Positions 38,381 to 46,810 of a stretch of 64,000 nt of DNA are shown here, piece after piece (within the stretch, counting starts at the first letter, position 1; the number at the start of each line of letters is the position of its first letter). Position numbers and translations under genes: made by a program. The stretch covers positions 80,355-144,354 of the forward strand of contig NZ_AEEB01000026.1 in NCBI RefSeq assembly GCF_000179775.1. The letters run 5' to 3'. The stretch is from Ahrensia sp. R2A130. GTDB lineage: Bacteria; Pseudomonadota; Alphaproteobacteria; Rhizobiales; Rhizobiaceae. Under the pieces are notes generated by a model. That model did no database searches, had not been told where the DNA came from, and saw only the letters and a list, made by a program, of their open reading frames with translations.

Positions 38381-38500
38381 TCAACGAATGACCCGCGCCC
38401 CTAACTATCGACGATCCGGGCTGGCGCTTATTGTCGGGAATAGTGGGAGAGAAAAGTCGCCGCAGAATTCAACAGTTCGACTAGTGAGTGCCTGATGATC

Positions 38501-39109
38501 TCAGACCAGGCCTGCTGATTTAGCGAATGGGTCCCTATTGGCGTCTTTGTGCCATTCGTATTCACATCCCAACGCAATTCTATCGGCCATCGCCATTCCA
38601 AACAGATCAGCCATGACGGCTAGAGCCATGTCCATGCCTGCAGACACCCCTGACGATGTAAAAAACTTGCCGTCTTCGACCCAACGCGCCTCTTTCACCC
38701 AATCCACCTGCGGTGCGAGGGGAACGGTCTTTAAGAAATCGAGCTTGTTTGTTGTCGCTCTGCGTCCATCCAGAACCCCTGTCATTCCCAGCAACACGGT
38801 GCCCGTGCAGACGGCCATAACGCGCTCAGCGTTTGCAGAAGCTTCCCTGAGCCACTGCATAAATTCTTCGTCCTTGGCCTCATCCAATGCAGAATCGCCA
38901 CCGGGAATGAACAACAGATCGTAGTCGTTCTTCTCCGCTATGGTCTTGTCGACCATGATCCGCTGGCCATGAACGCTAGGCACCGGGTCGCGGGTCTTGG
39001 CAACGGTTATGATCTCGGTTTGCCCGCCGAGGCCACCCAGCATTTCCATTGGTCCAAAATAGTCGAGTGTTTCAAAGCCGGGGAAGACGACTGCTGCAAG
39101 TGTTTTCAT
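38501..39109 (-). CDS. DJ-1/PfpI family protein (isonitrile hydratase-like)
   Basis: A 202-residue single-domain DJ-1/PfpI protein. The nucleophile elbow is AVCTGTVLLG with Cys at about 101, preceded by LLFIPGGDSALDE and followed by TNKLDFLKTV and FFTSSGVSAGMDMAL. This pattern matches the isonitrile hydratase/glutamine amidotransferase-like branch. It is followed upstream by a DUF1272 gene 18 bases away, and the cassette faces an AraC-type regulator with the same domain, so it may be controlled by that regulator. Confidence 0.9.
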   Translation of the reverse strand: MKTLAAVVFPGFETLDYFGPMEMLGGLGGQTEIITVAKTRDPVPSVHGQRIMVDKTIAEKNDYDLLFIPGGDSALDEAKDEEFMQWLREASANAERVMAVCTGTVLLGMTGVLDGRRATTNKLDFLKTVPLAPQVDWVKEARWVEDGKFFTSSGVSAGMDMALAVMADLFGMAMADRIALGCEYEWHKDANRDPFAKSAGLV

Positions 39110-39127
39110 GTCGATGTTGTCCTGTCT

Positions 39128-39382
39128 TCACGTTCTGAGATGAGCGCATTCGGGATGGTCTTTGACAAAACGCTCTGTTGATCCCGGGAATTTGGCCAAG
39201 TGTTTTGCTGGTCGAACAGGCCGACGCAAAAGCTCTCCACCGCAATTGGGACAAGCGCCATGAAAGACGGTGTCGGCGCAGCTTTTGCAAAACGTGCATT
39301 CAAATGAGCAGCTGCGCGCGTCTTGGCTGTCTGGCGGCAGATCGGCGTCGCAGCATTCGCAATTGGGTTTCAATTTCAACAT
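39128..39382 (-). CDS. DUF1272 cysteine-rich small protein
   Basis: An 84-residue protein with the DUF1272 cysteine pattern: CECCDADLPPDS, CSFECTFCKSC and CPNCGGELLRRP, presumably binding zinc. I use the ATG at 39382 (MLKLKPNCE), preceded by GAAGGATCAG; an ATG at 39397 is also possible. Function unknown. DUF1272 genes often lie beside transcription regulators and small enzymes, as here. First gene of a two-gene operon with the DJ-1 protein. Confidence 0.85.
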   Translation of the reverse strand: MLKLKPNCECCDADLPPDSQDARSCSFECTFCKSCADTVFHGACPNCGGELLRRPVRPAKHLAKFPGSTERFVKDHPECAHLRT

Positions 39383-39411
39383 GAGCTGATCCTTCATTTG
39401 GTTGCTGTCAG

Positions 39412-39429
39412 TAGATTAACGAAAATCTA
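39412..39429. promoter_or_regulatory. candidate operator between divergent DUF1272 and GlxA-type genes
   Basis: Inverted repeat TAGATT-AACGAA-AATCTA in the short gap between the two divergent genes. Its location fits a site for the adjacent AraC-type regulator acting on both directions. Symmetry is seen; binding is inferred. Confidence 0.4.
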
Positions 39430-39504
39430 TCTGGCATAAATGACAATATGACCTCGTTTTATGCCAATGTTCCTGCTGACCCTTCCAAGAGGGAAACCGA
39501 CCCG

Positions 39505-40476
39505 ATGAATGTGTTATTCATTGTCTACCCCGACATCGTGCTGCTTGATCTTGTCGGCCCTCTGCAGGTGTTCACCCACGCACGCAAAAACGCGCAATCG
39601 GGGCCTGCCTATCGGACGCATGTCGCCTCCTTTGACGGTGGCCGCACTGAAACAAACACGATTTTGCAAATCGAAACCGATCCGCTGGCAGATTGGGTTG
39701 CGAAAAATCGAGATGTCCCGATCCATACTTTGGTAGTTGTTGGTGGCGACGGTGCCGTCGTTGCAGCCCTCAATCTGTCGTTTCTCGATCAGGTCAGGCA
39801 ATTGGCCGAGCGATCCCAGCGAGTGTGTTCCGTATGCTCCGGCGCATTTGTGCTGGCGGCTGCTGGCCTGCTTGATGGTCGTCGAGCGGTGACGCATTGG
39901 GAAGATTGCGAGCATCTTGCTGCTCAACATCCGGCAGTTCGCGTAGAGGTCGACCCGATTTATATCAAAGACGGAAATGTCTGGACGTCTGCTGGCATCA
40001 CGGCTGGCATCGATATGGCTTTGGCGATTATAGAGGAAGATCTCGGCATGCCCGCAGCAATTGAAATGGCCCGATCATTGGTGACGCCGATGGTCCGATC
40101 CGGTGGGCAATCGCAGTTCAGTCCGGAGTTGGATCGGCAGGCGCGTGACACCAAAGGGCGGTTCAAATCGTTGCATGACTGGGTAAGTGGCAACCTTGCA
40201 CACACGATCTCGGTAGATGAGATGGCAGAACGCTGCGGTATGAGCGGGCGAAATTTTTCCCGTCAGTATACGGCCACTATGGGAGTGTCGCCTGCGAAGG
40301 CCGTTGAAGCCATCCGTGTAAATGCGGCGCGTGATTTGTTGGGCGCGACCCAAAACAGCATCAAAGTGATTGCAGCAAAATGTGGTTTTCAAGACGATGA
40401 ACGCATGAGACGCGCATTCCTACGTCAGATAAAAACCACGCCGTCTCAATATCGCGCTCAATTCCAACTCGAGTAA
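39505..40476 (+). CDS. GlxA family transcriptional regulator (DJ-1/PfpI plus AraC HTH)
   Basis: A 323-residue regulator: residues about 1-190 are a DJ-1/PfpI amidase-like domain (FIVYPDIVLLDLVGPLQVF, VCSVCSGAFVLAAAGLLDGR), and about 215-320 are an AraC DNA-binding domain (VDEMAERCGMSGRNFSRQY, IKVIAAKCGFQDDERMRRAF). I prefer ATG 39505, with AGAGGG upstream, to ATG 39448. It probably controls the divergent DUF1272/DJ-1 operon. The ligand of this family member is unknown. Confidence 0.9.
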   Translation: MNVLFIVYPDIVLLDLVGPLQVFTHARKNAQSGPAYRTHVASFDGGRTETNTILQIETDPLADWVAKNRDVPIHTLVVVGGDGAVVAALNLSFLDQVRQLAERSQRVCSVCSGAFVLAAAGLLDGRRAVTHWEDCEHLAAQHPAVRVEVDPIYIKDGNVWTSAGITAGIDMALAIIEEDLGMPAAIEMARSLVTPMVRSGGQSQFSPELDRQARDTKGRFKSLHDWVSGNLAHTISVDEMAERCGMSGRNFSRQYTATMGVSPAKAVEAIRVNAARDLLGATQNSIKVIAAKCGFQDDERMRRAFLRQIKTTPSQYRAQFQLE

Positions 40477-40579
40477 CATGGGCTAACGGATACAGCAGCA
40501 GCTTGATCTGACGATGCCAAAGTCTTGGGCTTCGGCAACTTTGAGGAGGAGCAGATCAGGCAACTCGCCATTGCATCCC

Positions 40580-41236
40580 TCACCCCCGACGCACCCTCCA
40601 AGCTTCAGCCAGTTCCGCACCCATAGCGCTCGCCTCTTCCAACCCTGCGACCGTTCCCGCCTGATCGTCTTCGCTCTTGTTCTGATTCAGCTTCCAACTT
40701 CCTTCAAGACGCTCCACCGCAATCGATAGGCCGACGATGCCGCGCATGCGGGCTTCTATGTAGCGGTCGGGGGCGTCGTTTACGGCCCACGGTTTTTCGC
40801 GCGGCGCTTCCTTTTCGTCGGTCATTTCGTTGAGGTGGCGCAGTAGCCATTCAGGGTCTTCGGTGTGGCGCAGGGTGCCGTGGGCGTGGATGGCGATATA
40901 GGTCCAGGTGGGCACGACTTTGCCGTGCTCGGCCTTCGATGGGTAGAACGATGGCGAGATATATTCCTGCGGCCCTTGAAAGATCACGACCGCTTCCGGC
41001 GCGTCTTCAGCATCCAGAGCGGCATCTATAGAAGTGGCGCTTTGCCAATGGGGGTTGGCGCGGGCGATGTGGGTTTCCAGCACGATGCCGGTTGCCGTTT
41101 CCTTAGCCACGCATGGAACGTGGGTGACCTGAAGGCCCCCTGCGCCGTGGCTTACTATTGCGCCGAAGCGGATGTCCCGCACGGCAGCTAGTAAAATCTC
41201 GGTACGGTCTTCCTGAAAATGCGCGGGTCTATACAT
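40580..41236 (-). CDS. PaiB-like FMN-binding negative transcription regulator family protein
   Basis: A 218-residue split-barrel protein. It starts MYRPAHFQEDRTEILLAAVR, then ARANPHWQS, FQGPQEYISPSFYPSK and VPTWTYIAIHAHG, the typical PaiB/FMN_bind_2 order. B. subtilis PaiB affects sporulation and protease genes; in most bacteria the role is open. This is the complete one of two copies in direct orientation; the other is at 37869-38380, and the regulator cassette lies between them. Confidence 0.9.
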   Translation of the reverse strand: MYRPAHFQEDRTEILLAAVRDIRFGAIVSHGAGGLQVTHVPCVAKETATGIVLETHIARANPHWQSATSIDAALDAEDAPEAVVIFQGPQEYISPSFYPSKAEHGKVVPTWTYIAIHAHGTLRHTEDPEWLLRHLNEMTDEKEAPREKPWAVNDAPDRYIEARMRGIVGLSIAVERLEGSWKLNQNKSEDDQAGTVAGLEEASAMGAELAEAWRVRRG

Positions 41237-41251
41237 TTTGAAGCGTGGGCA

Positions 41252-41303
41252 TGAAAAAGGCCTGCTGGATTGGTGGGTTTTCCCGACAATCCTAACAGGC
41301 CTT
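41252..41303 (-). terminator. Rho-independent terminator of the alpha/beta hydrolase gene
   Basis: Arms AGGCCTG (41258-41264) and CAGGCCT (41296-41302), extended by GGATTG/CAATCC, enclose a short loop. On the minus strand a T-run (complement of GAAAAA) follows. It is 47 bases past the hydrolase stop. Confidence 0.75.
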
Positions 41304-41349
41304 GTTCAATGTCTGCATGTAGCCAGCAGCGCGTGCTGCCGGAATTCGT

Positions 41350-42159
41350 TCAGTCCAGTTCGCCGACCTTGGGGAAGGCAAAGCCTTTGACGCCGGTGCG
41401 GTCGAAGGGTTTCCACCCGCCTTCCGGCTGGGCCAGACGGTCTGCAACGGCATAGACGGCTGCAGGGTGGTGGCCGAGGCCGCAATGGCTGGAGCGCACG
41501 CGGATATTTTCGTGAATATCGGACGGTTCTTCCATGCAGTTCTGCCAGTGGCAGATTCCGTCGGAGCGAGAGAAGATCGCCGTGCTTGGCACCGGCGCAG
41601 GAGCAGCAATCGTGCCGCCCATATGGTTATCGCGGTCATCGACCTTATGGCCGGAAGCGTATTGGTAAAGCTTCCATGCGTTCGTTGCGCGGGGATCGCC
41701 TTTGAAGGGGGAACCGAGTGTGATGACCTGACGGACGAGGTCCGGCATCATCTTGGCCATCTGGCGGGCATAAATGCCGCCCAGTGACCAACCAACGATG
41801 GAAACCTTGCGATTGTGTTCTTCGGCCAAGCGTTCGAGCTGGGATTTCAAGCCATCTTCGACACCGGGAAGTGGACCGAAATTGCGGCCCTGTTCCCAAC
41901 CGGAAACGGAGTAGCCTTTGGCGGACAGAAAGCCGCGAAGCGACAGAGTGGAACGGTCCGACGTCACCAGACCCGGCAGCACGAGCACGGGCTGGCCATC
42001 GCCGCGCGGGGTGGCCGCCAGCAGGCCGGGAACAGCGGCGGCAAAGCCTGCCAGTTCCGGGATCGCCCGCAGTTCCATCAGCAGCAATTTGCGGCTTGGC
42101 GCTTTCGGATGGTCGGAAGGTTCGAGAACTTGGTCGATAGTTTGTGCAGCTGCACTCAT
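41350..42159 (-). CDS. alpha/beta hydrolase (PGAP1/lipase-like)
   Basis: A 269-residue alpha/beta hydrolase. LVLPGLVTSD is the oxyanion segment, VSIVGWSLGG carries the nucleophile serine, and SSHCGLGHHP near the C-terminus supplies the catalytic histidine. It contains an ITLGSPF motif as in PGAP1-type lipases. It has its own upstream palindrome and downstream terminator, so it is a single-gene unit. Next to WS/DGAT, a lipase or esterase role on storage lipid is plausible but not shown. Confidence 0.85.
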   Translation of the reverse strand: MSAAAQTIDQVLEPSDHPKAPSRKLLLMELRAIPELAGFAAAVPGLLAATPRGDGQPVLVLPGLVTSDRSTLSLRGFLSAKGYSVSGWEQGRNFGPLPGVEDGLKSQLERLAEEHNRKVSIVGWSLGGIYARQMAKMMPDLVRQVITLGSPFKGDPRATNAWKLYQYASGHKVDDRDNHMGGTIAAPAPVPSTAIFSRSDGICHWQNCMEEPSDIHENIRVRSSHCGLGHHPAAVYAVADRLAQPEGGWKPFDRTGVKGFAFPKVGELD

Positions 42160-42324
42160 AATTCGCTCCTTGGGTCGGCTGCCTGATGAGGTCTGCCGGT
42201 TCGCCCTGTTGCCGTCAGTTCAAGCGTCGAGTGCCACCTCTCCCTAACTGTCCAAAATTTTGGACAAGGAAGCGTCAACGAATATATCGAGTATGGGGCT
42301 TAAATCCTCTTTGGCAATGGGGTG

Positions 42325-42340
42325 TTGACGTTTACGTCCA
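42325..42340. promoter_or_regulatory. candidate operator upstream of the alpha/beta hydrolase
   Basis: TTGACGTTTACGTCCA, a near-perfect palindrome (one mismatch), lies 166 bases upstream of the hydrolase start. It matches the core of the site at 46733-46750. The rest of the gap 42160-42434 shows no gene. Confidence 0.5.
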
Positions 42341-42434
42341 AGTCCGTTGCATTTTGAGCAACACCCAAATTAACGGCGCAATTAGGCACTTCGCCGCGAA
42401 GTGCGTTGAAATTTCAATCGGTTGATAGAGCAGA

Positions 42435-43892
42435 CTAGGCTGCCTGTTTAGCGACAGCGTCCTTCAACTCGTCCAGCGAGACCTGCAACAAATCTGCAAG
42501 ATCAGCGATGTCCGGCATGGCGCGGCGGCCGCCGACAAGGCCGAAATCCATCGAATCGCAATAGCTTTGCACCGTGATGTTCAGGCCAACGCCGTGGGTG
42601 ACGATGGACACAGGATACAGATGCGTCACCTTCGCGCCCGTACAATACATCGGGAAGGGAGGACCCATCGTGTTGGAAATGCACAGGTTCACCGCTTGCG
42701 GCACAACATCGGCAAGCTGGGTCTGGCCGTAAAGTTCGACCAATGCGGACACCAGATGCGGCGCGCCCAACACGGTGTAGTCGGCGGGAATCATCGGTTT
42801 GACCGCGTTCACGACTTCTTTCTGGATGCCGGATTGGTCGGCGATGGCGCGCAGCCGGTCCATCGGATCAGCAATCTGGGTGGCGATGGGAATGTTCATG
42901 CCCGCCACCTGATTGTTCATGTCGTCATTGCCGGCTTCGCGGGTGGAGACGGGAACGAAGGCCACCAGAGGCTTGGTGGGCAGCTTTTTCTTGTCCTTCA
43001 GATAGTGGTGCAGCGCGCCGGAACAAATGGCCATCACCACGTCGTTCAACTTGGTGCCGGTGGCTTTGGCGATGGCTTTCACATCCGTCAGGCGAACGGT
43101 GCGGGCAGCATAGGTACGGCCCTTACCCATGGTGACGGAGAACGGCACTTTCGGTGCGCCGATGGCGTTGGGGTCCAACTTTGAGGCGAGGTCGGTGATG
43201 TCTTTACCGAGATTGCCGGACGCGAGGCGTTCAGCGCCATCCAACATCTGGTCCATCATTTTCGGCACGGCTTCCCATGCCTTCAACTGTTGGGTGACGA
43301 CATTGGCCACCACATCGTGGACACCAAGAATGCCGCGCTCGGTCAGCGTTGGTTTGCGAGCAGGTTTCACTTCGACGGCGGGCGCAACATCGCGGGGAAC
43401 CGGTGTGAAGTCGTAGAGCGCCTGCGCGATTAACATGCCTGCGCCACCGTCAATAGCTGCGTGGTGAACCTTGGAATACAGACCGGCGCGACGTGTGCCG
43501 TCTTCGGCGTCTGCCATGCCTTCAATGACGACGAACTGCCAAAGCGGCTTTTTACGGTCCAACGGCTTGGCGTGAATTTCAGCAACGAACTCTTCCACCT
43601 GCTCCATCGAGCCGGGCTTGTTCAACTTCACGCTGGTGATGTGGTAATCGAAATCAAGATCATCGACTTCCACCCAACCCGGGTGGTCCAGTTCGAATAC
43701 GGTGCGGGCAAGCTTGCGGTTAAAGATCGGGACCAGATGCACGCGGCCTTCAAAGAAGGTGCGGAAATGGTCGTAGAAGGAACCCTTAAAGCCTTCCGGC
43801 AGTTCGTATAATGTGAGGCCGGCTACATGCATGGGCGTGCGATCCGTCTCCAGATAGAGGAAGGAGGCGTCGATACCGCTGAGCTGTTGCAT
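42435..43892 (-). CDS. wax ester synthase/diacylglycerol acyltransferase (WS/DGAT)
   Basis: Makes wax esters or triacylglycerol from acyl-CoA and an alcohol or diacylglycerol. The 485-residue protein starts MQQLSGIDASFLYLETDRTP, the usual beginning, and has the active site HHAAIDG at 143-149. Later conserved segments include NDVVMAICSGALHHYL and ISNTMGPPFPMYCTGAK. Length is normal for bacterial WS/DGAT. It is divergent from the acyl-CoA ligase gene, with a shared upstream region containing a palindrome at 44034, so the two may be regulated together. Confidence 0.94.
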   Translation of the reverse strand: MQQLSGIDASFLYLETDRTPMHVAGLTLYELPEGFKGSFYDHFRTFFEGRVHLVPIFNRKLARTVFELDHPGWVEVDDLDFDYHITSVKLNKPGSMEQVEEFVAEIHAKPLDRKKPLWQFVVIEGMADAEDGTRRAGLYSKVHHAAIDGGAGMLIAQALYDFTPVPRDVAPAVEVKPARKPTLTERGILGVHDVVANVVTQQLKAWEAVPKMMDQMLDGAERLASGNLGKDITDLASKLDPNAIGAPKVPFSVTMGKGRTYAARTVRLTDVKAIAKATGTKLNDVVMAICSGALHHYLKDKKKLPTKPLVAFVPVSTREAGNDDMNNQVAGMNIPIATQIADPMDRLRAIADQSGIQKEVVNAVKPMIPADYTVLGAPHLVSALVELYGQTQLADVVPQAVNLCISNTMGPPFPMYCTGAKVTHLYPVSIVTHGVGLNITVQSYCDSMDFGLVGGRRAMPDIADLADLLQVSLDELKDAVAKQAA

Positions 43893-44033
43893 GAGGAAAT
43901 GTGTCCCGTGGATTTTGAGGCAGCATAATCAAATGCTTGCCTTTAGCAAAACATGGCCTGCAATACGGTTTGTAACGGGTGCAAAACGCGCATTCGCTTG
44001 CATTCCGGCACCCCGCAATGCAGTTTCACACGA

Positions 44034-44048
44034 TTGACGCATACGTAA
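44034..44048. promoter_or_regulatory. candidate operator between WS/DGAT and acyl-CoA ligase genes
   Basis: TTGACGCATACGTAA, a weaker member of the palindrome set at 42325 and 46733. It is 142 bases upstream of the WS/DGAT start and 88 bases before the ligase ATG, so it could serve both. Confidence 0.35.
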
Positions 44049-44135
44049 GAGGTGCAACGCAAGCACCTGCACTTTGAAAACCGAAAACCAAGACGCCGGG
44101 AGCAACCGGACGTCGCATACGGGAGGGCACAAAAT

Positions 44136-46013
44136 ATGGCCAAAGCCACCACACCAAAGAAGCCGACAGCAGCAAAAAAACCGGCCGCAAAGCCTGCAGC
44201 AAAGAAAACCGCAGTTAAGAAGACTGCGGCTGCGAAGCCGGTTTCGAAGCCTGCGGCAAAGAAGGTTGCAGCTGCTAAACCCGCTGCCAAGAAGGTTGCT
44301 CCAAAAGCAGCAGCGAAACCGGCGGCGAAAAGCTGGTTCAAGAATTATCCCGCAGGCGTGCCCCACGAGGTGGACCTGTCGCAATACGCTTCGCTGGTCG
44401 AGCTGATGGAAGAGAGCTTTTCCAAATACCGCGACGACAACGCCTACGTCTTCATGGACAAGTTCCTCACCTATAAGGAGCTGGACGAGCAGTCCGCAGC
44501 CTTTGGTGCCTACCTTCAAAGCCTTGGCCTCGTAAAAGGCGACCGCGTCGCCATCATGCTGCCCAACGTGCTGCAGTACCCAATTGCCTGCTGCGGTATC
44601 CTGCGCGCCGGTCTTATCCTGGTGAATGTCAACCCGCTCTACACCGAGCGCGAGCTTGAACATCAGCTGAAGGATTCAGGCTCCAAGGCCATCGTGATTT
44701 TGGAAAACTTCGCATCGGTTCTGGAAAAGGTCGTCGCGAAAACGCCGGTCAAACACACCATCGTTGCTTCCGTGGGCGACCGTCTCGGCATGCTGAAAGG
44801 CGGCATCGTCAACTTCGTGCTGCGCAATGTGAAGAAGCAAATCCCTGCTTACTCGCTGCCCGGCCACGTGAAATTCAACGATGCTATGAGCGGCGGCGCG
44901 GGTAAGAAGCTGACCAAGCACACGCTCGCCAGCGATGACGTTGCGGTGCTGCAATATACCGGCGGCACCACTGGCCTGTCGAAGGGCGCAACCTTGCTGC
45001 ACTCCACACTGATCGCAGCCTTGCTGGCATCAGAAGAGTGGATCCGCCCCGGACTGGAGCGCAAAGGCGGCATCTCCGGTCAGATGACATCCATCTGCGC
45101 CTTGCCGCTCTATCACGTGTTCGCCTTCGTCTCCTGCTCACTGCTGGCGCTGCGGACAGGCGGCATGTGCGTGCTGATCCCCAACCCGCGGGATCTCGAC
45201 GCCACGATCAAGGAAATGGCAAAGTATCCGTTCCACACGCTGCCTGCGGTCAACACGCTGTTCAACGGCCTCGCCAATCATCCTGAATTTGCCAAGCTCG
45301 ACTTCTCGCAGCTTCGCATTTCCAACGGTGGCGGCATGGCTGTTACCAAAGCGGTGGCAGAGCGCTGGCTCGACATTACCGGTTGCCCGATTTGCGAAGG
45401 CTACGGCTTGACGGAAACGTCCTCCGGCATCACCTGTAACCCGACAGACACCGACGCCTATACCGGCACCGTGGGTCTGCCCATGCCGGGCGTCGAAGTT
45501 CGTATTCTAGGTGACGACGGCAAGGAAGTTGCCACCGGCGAGCGCGGTGAAATCTGCATTCGCGCGCCGCAGGTCATGCGCGATTACTGGCAGCAGGAAG
45601 AGGCAACGAAAGAGTCCTTCACCAAGGACGGTTTCTTCCGTTCCGGCGATGTCGGCATCATGGATGACGAAGGTTACACCCGCATCGTTGACCGCCTGAA
45701 AAACATGATCATCGTGTCCGGCTTCAACGTCTTTCCCAACGAGATCGAAGACGTTGTCGGCTCCTGCGATGGTGTTCTGGAAGCCGCTTGCGTCGGTGTA
45801 CCGGACGCCAAGGCTGGCGAAGCGGTGCTGCTCTATGTCGTGAAATCCGATGAAAGCTGCACCGAAGATCAGGTCCGCAAATATTGCGAAGCCAACCTCA
45901 CCGGTTACAAGAAACCACGCTACATCCGCTTCGTCGCAGAATTCCCGAAAACCAACGTCGGTAAAATTCTACATCGTGAGCTTCGCACCGAAGCCATGAA
46001 GGAGTTTGGCTGA
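44136..46013 (+). CDS. fadD: long-chain acyl-CoA ligase with a Lys/Ala/Pro-rich N-terminal tail
   Basis: AMP-forming acyl-CoA synthetase, 625 residues. Residues 2-65 form a basic tail of KPAAKK-type repeats with about 20 lysines, about 25 alanines and no acidic residue. The enzyme domain follows: TYKELDE, YTGGTTGLSKGATL for ATP, YGLTETSSG, FRSGDVG and the C-terminal catalytic lysine in NVGKILHR. I start at ATG 44136 with GGGAGGG upstream. The tail looks like those of PhaF or PhaM, which bind DNA and link granules to the nucleoid; it is not usual in FadD. The MaoC gene starts two bases on. Confidence 0.93.
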   Translation: MAKATTPKKPTAAKKPAAKPAAKKTAVKKTAAAKPVSKPAAKKVAAAKPAAKKVAPKAAAKPAAKSWFKNYPAGVPHEVDLSQYASLVELMEESFSKYRDDNAYVFMDKFLTYKELDEQSAAFGAYLQSLGLVKGDRVAIMLPNVLQYPIACCGILRAGLILVNVNPLYTERELEHQLKDSGSKAIVILENFASVLEKVVAKTPVKHTIVASVGDRLGMLKGGIVNFVLRNVKKQIPAYSLPGHVKFNDAMSGGAGKKLTKHTLASDDVAVLQYTGGTTGLSKGATLLHSTLIAALLASEEWIRPGLERKGGISGQMTSICALPLYHVFAFVSCSLLALRTGGMCVLIPNPRDLDATIKEMAKYPFHTLPAVNTLFNGLANHPEFAKLDFSQLRISNGGGMAVTKAVAERWLDITGCPICEGYGLTETSSGITCNPTDTDAYTGTVGLPMPGVEVRILGDDGKEVATGERGEICIRAPQVMRDYWQQEEATKESFTKDGFFRSGDVGIMDDEGYTRIVDRLKNMIIVSGFNVFPNEIEDVVGSCDGVLEAACVGVPDAKAGEAVLLYVVKSDESCTEDQVRKYCEANLTGYKKPRYIRFVAEFPKTNVGKILHRELRTEAMKEFG

Positions 46014-46014
46014 T

Positions 46015-46494
46015 ATGGGAGACCGTAGCTTCAAAGACATGGGCGCGCTGGCCGAAGGCACCGAACTTGGTGCCTCCGGCTGGACAACCATTTCGCAGGA
46101 AATGATCAACTCTTTTGCCGAAACAACCGGCGACAAGCAGTGGATTCATATCGACGTCGAACGCGCCCAGAAGGAGTCGCCCTTTGGCGGCCCCATCGCC
46201 CACGGCTACCTCACGCTCTCGCTGCTTGCGCCCATGTCCTACGACATCGGTGCAGCACCTGAGGGTGCGGCGGCAGCCATCAATTACGGCTCTGACAAAC
46301 TGCGATTTTTGGCGCCTGTGCCGGCTGGTTCCAAGGTTCGCGCCCACCAGTCCTTCGTGTCCTTCGAGGACAAGGGCAACCGCATGTATCTGATGACGGT
46401 GGAGAACAAGGTCGAGATTGAAGGCAGCGACAAACCAGCGTTGATCGCGCGGTCTTTGACGATGTTCGTCGCGGGGCCGACTGCCGAGGTTTGA
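46015..46494 (+). CDS. phaJ: MaoC-like (R)-specific enoyl-CoA hydratase
   Basis: Hot-dog-fold hydratase of 159 residues. The hydratase-2 motif is clear: GDKQWIHIDVERAQ with Asp40 and His45, then GGPIAHGYLTLSL. The start is one base after the ligase stop, with AAGGAG ahead of it, so the two are cotranslated. In this setting it should convert enoyl-CoA from fatty-acid breakdown to (R)-3-hydroxyacyl-CoA, the substrate of the PHA synthase that follows. The symbol is given on context; MaoC proteins vary in substrate. Confidence 0.82.
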   Translation: MGDRSFKDMGALAEGTELGASGWTTISQEMINSFAETTGDKQWIHIDVERAQKESPFGGPIAHGYLTLSLLAPMSYDIGAAPEGAAAAINYGSDKLRFLAPVPAGSKVRAHQSFVSFEDKGNRMYLMTVENKVEIEGSDKPALIARSLTMFVAGPTAEV

Positions 46495-46534
46495 GGCGCT
46501 GGCTCCATTTTTCGCTCTCATCCAACCTCACCCA

Positions 46535-46687
46535 CCGCTGTCATCCCGGCCTCTGAGCCGGGAGCCAGCGCGCAACAAATTCCGTTTCGACAAATGTGAG
46601 TGACAGTCCGCCCACCCGATAACCAAACCGCCTCATCACGAAGACGAGAAATGGGTCCCGGCTCAGAGGCCGGGATGACAGCGGTGA
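46535..46687. repeat. REPIN-like element 2
   Basis: A near-perfect inverted repeat of about 31 bases per arm (CACCGCTGTCATCCCGGC start, 46535-46565; inverse ending CGGGATGACAGCGGTG at about 46657-46687) around some 90 bases. Each arm is itself a hairpin, CCCGGC-CTCTGA-GCCGGG. The 316-base gap 46495-46810 otherwise holds only the operator below. Confidence 0.8.
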
Positions 46688-46732
46688 CTGTGGCGATGAA
46701 TGGCGATCTGACGAACGTGACAACACCACCGC

Positions 46733-46750
46733 ATTGACGTAAACGTCAAT
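46733..46750. promoter_or_regulatory. perfect palindrome upstream of the PHA synthase gene
   Basis: ATTGACGTAAACGTCAAT is an 18-base perfect palindrome, 61 bases before the phaC ATG, where an operator would overlap or flank the promoter. It resembles operators described for regulators of fatty-acid and branched-chain amino-acid breakdown (LiuR-like). No regulator gene for it is in the window. Confidence 0.6.
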
Positions 46751-46810
46751 TATCTTGATACGCACCATCGTACCCACCACCTGCCTGCCTGAACGCCCGA
46801 GGAGAAAACC

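Noticed and set aside
44150..44330. Lysine/alanine repeats that looked like a DNA tandem repeat
   Set aside because: The units vary at codon level and encode the basic tail; they are reported as protein.
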